Shown here: piece after piece, positions 27,989 through 28,538 of the stretch
Layout: each line of letters begins with the position of its first letter
How positions within the stretch are numbered: position 1 is the stretch's first letter
Position numbers and translations under genes: made by a program
Assembly: GCA_032718475.1 (NCBI GenBank)
Contig: JAUCBJ010002952.1
Location: 1-28,538 of the forward strand
From: Nemertoderma westbladi
Lineage: Eukaryota; Xenacoelomorpha; Nemertodermatida; Nemertodermatidae
Direction: 5' to 3'
DNA: 28,538 nt
The notes under the pieces: model-generated
What the model was told of the DNA's origin: nothing
The model's database searches: none
What the model saw: only the letters and a program-made list of their open reading frames with translations

Positions 27989-28159
27989 AAACAAAGCAGC
28001 AAAAATTAAAGAAAAAGTCATTTTTTGTTTTTTAAAAAGTCTTTTTTCTTGTATGTTTTTAATTGTTTCATTATTATAAAATCAACATTTAAACTCTGCA
28101 ATAGCAATAATAGCAGTTATTCAGATAGAACTGTGTGTACATTATAGCACTTAATAATA

Positions 28160-28285
28160 AATAATAATAAAATATACATTTATATTTGTTATTGCAGGTG
28201 GTACGGTACCCTTAGGGGCTATTACAGCTTTATCAGGGCGCCTGCATTATTTTTTACCCCAGCAAAGCCTCCCATTATATGGCAT
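28160..28285 (-). mobile_element. Inverted scrap of a related LINE/SINE 3' end
   Basis: TTACCCCAGCAAAGCC then TCCCATTATA at 28254-28279 is the reverse complement of 27875-27903 in LINE copy 2, apart from a 4-bp gap. It therefore carries the conserved 3' module on the opposite strand. The neighbouring GGCGCCTGCATTATTTT and GGTACCCTTAGGGGCT bases have no match in copy 2, so it may be a related family. Confidence 0.5.
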
Positions 28286-28538
28286 CTGATTAAGCTCAAA
28301 ATCCAATATTTCACTCTTCAATATCAGTATGGTATTCTTCAATATAAATATTGCGAGTAATATCAATAATATTACATCATCATACAGTATTATTACACCT
28401 TAAGTCAGTACGCAGCAAAGTCCTAGCATGATAAGTCGCTGATACTAATTTTGCCGGCTAATACCCTGCTAATTTCGCAATGAAAGCGGGCTTTTTCGTT
28501 CCAATGTTCTTAAAGGTTTCGAAGGGTGGATTTCGAAG
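28286..28538. other. Unassigned right edge
   Basis: I see no gene, repeat or signal here, apart from AT-rich ATATCAATAATATTA words and a slightly GC-richer last 100 bases. Confidence 0.5.

Overview
This window looks like a piece of animal nuclear genome made almost entirely of layered, mostly broken transposable elements and tandem repeats. I found no convincing host gene, rRNA, tRNA or CRISPR array. The evidence for an animal is the mix of families: two different APE-type/CR1-like LINEs with microsatellite tails, a hAT element with DUF4371-like and dimerisation regions, a foldback-like element, and a PIF1-like helicase joined to a GIY-YIG domain. I know that last combination mainly from sponges, cnidarians and some algae. 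The DNA is AT-rich, with frequent TAGGCCTA-type words. I favour a marine invertebrate but cannot name the phylum from the sequence.

Layout. 1-686 is AT-rich low-complexity DNA. 687-6253 is a head-to-tail array of a 1.05-1.09 kb unit ('unit A'). Each unit carries a short ORF that looks like part of an SGNH/GDSL-type hydrolase; three full-length copies are open. 6254-14317 is a mosaic of hAT left-end remnants, further unit A pieces, and two long near-identical blocks (7027-8993 and 11152-13124) of a decayed PIF1-like helicase + GIY-YIG gene. The Walker B segment of that gene is locally amplified as a 105-bp tandem repeat. Smaller helicase pieces and an unrelated gene fragment lie at 9931-11019.

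14318-17775 is a LINE copy with a 12-bp target-site duplication, inserted into unit A. 17839-21766 is a foldback-like structure with about 0.3-kb inverted arms, each built from a 21-bp monomer that is itself palindromic. Between the arms lie a CR1/L2-like LINE (about 18190-20204) and a candidate MITE (about 20231-21045). 21767-23796 is a broken hAT transposase containing a perfect 465-bp tandem duplication. It ends in a hAT terminal sequence next to an 8-bp target site (CAATTGGG), which recurs beside the hAT left end at 9471. 23797-24720 is another unit A copy, 24721-26626 is AT-rich and gene-free, and 26627-27988 is a 5'-truncated second copy of the first LINE with an intact reading frame. 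Past it is an inverted scrap of the same type of 3' end.

How it fits together: nothing here reads as a cooperating operon or pathway. The history is nested insertion, segmental duplication and many short perfect tandem duplications. The most interesting parts are the SGNH-like coding satellite, the amplified helicase/GIY-YIG remnants beside it, and the foldback element made of palindromic monomers. All family names rest on motifs read by eye; no database search was run.
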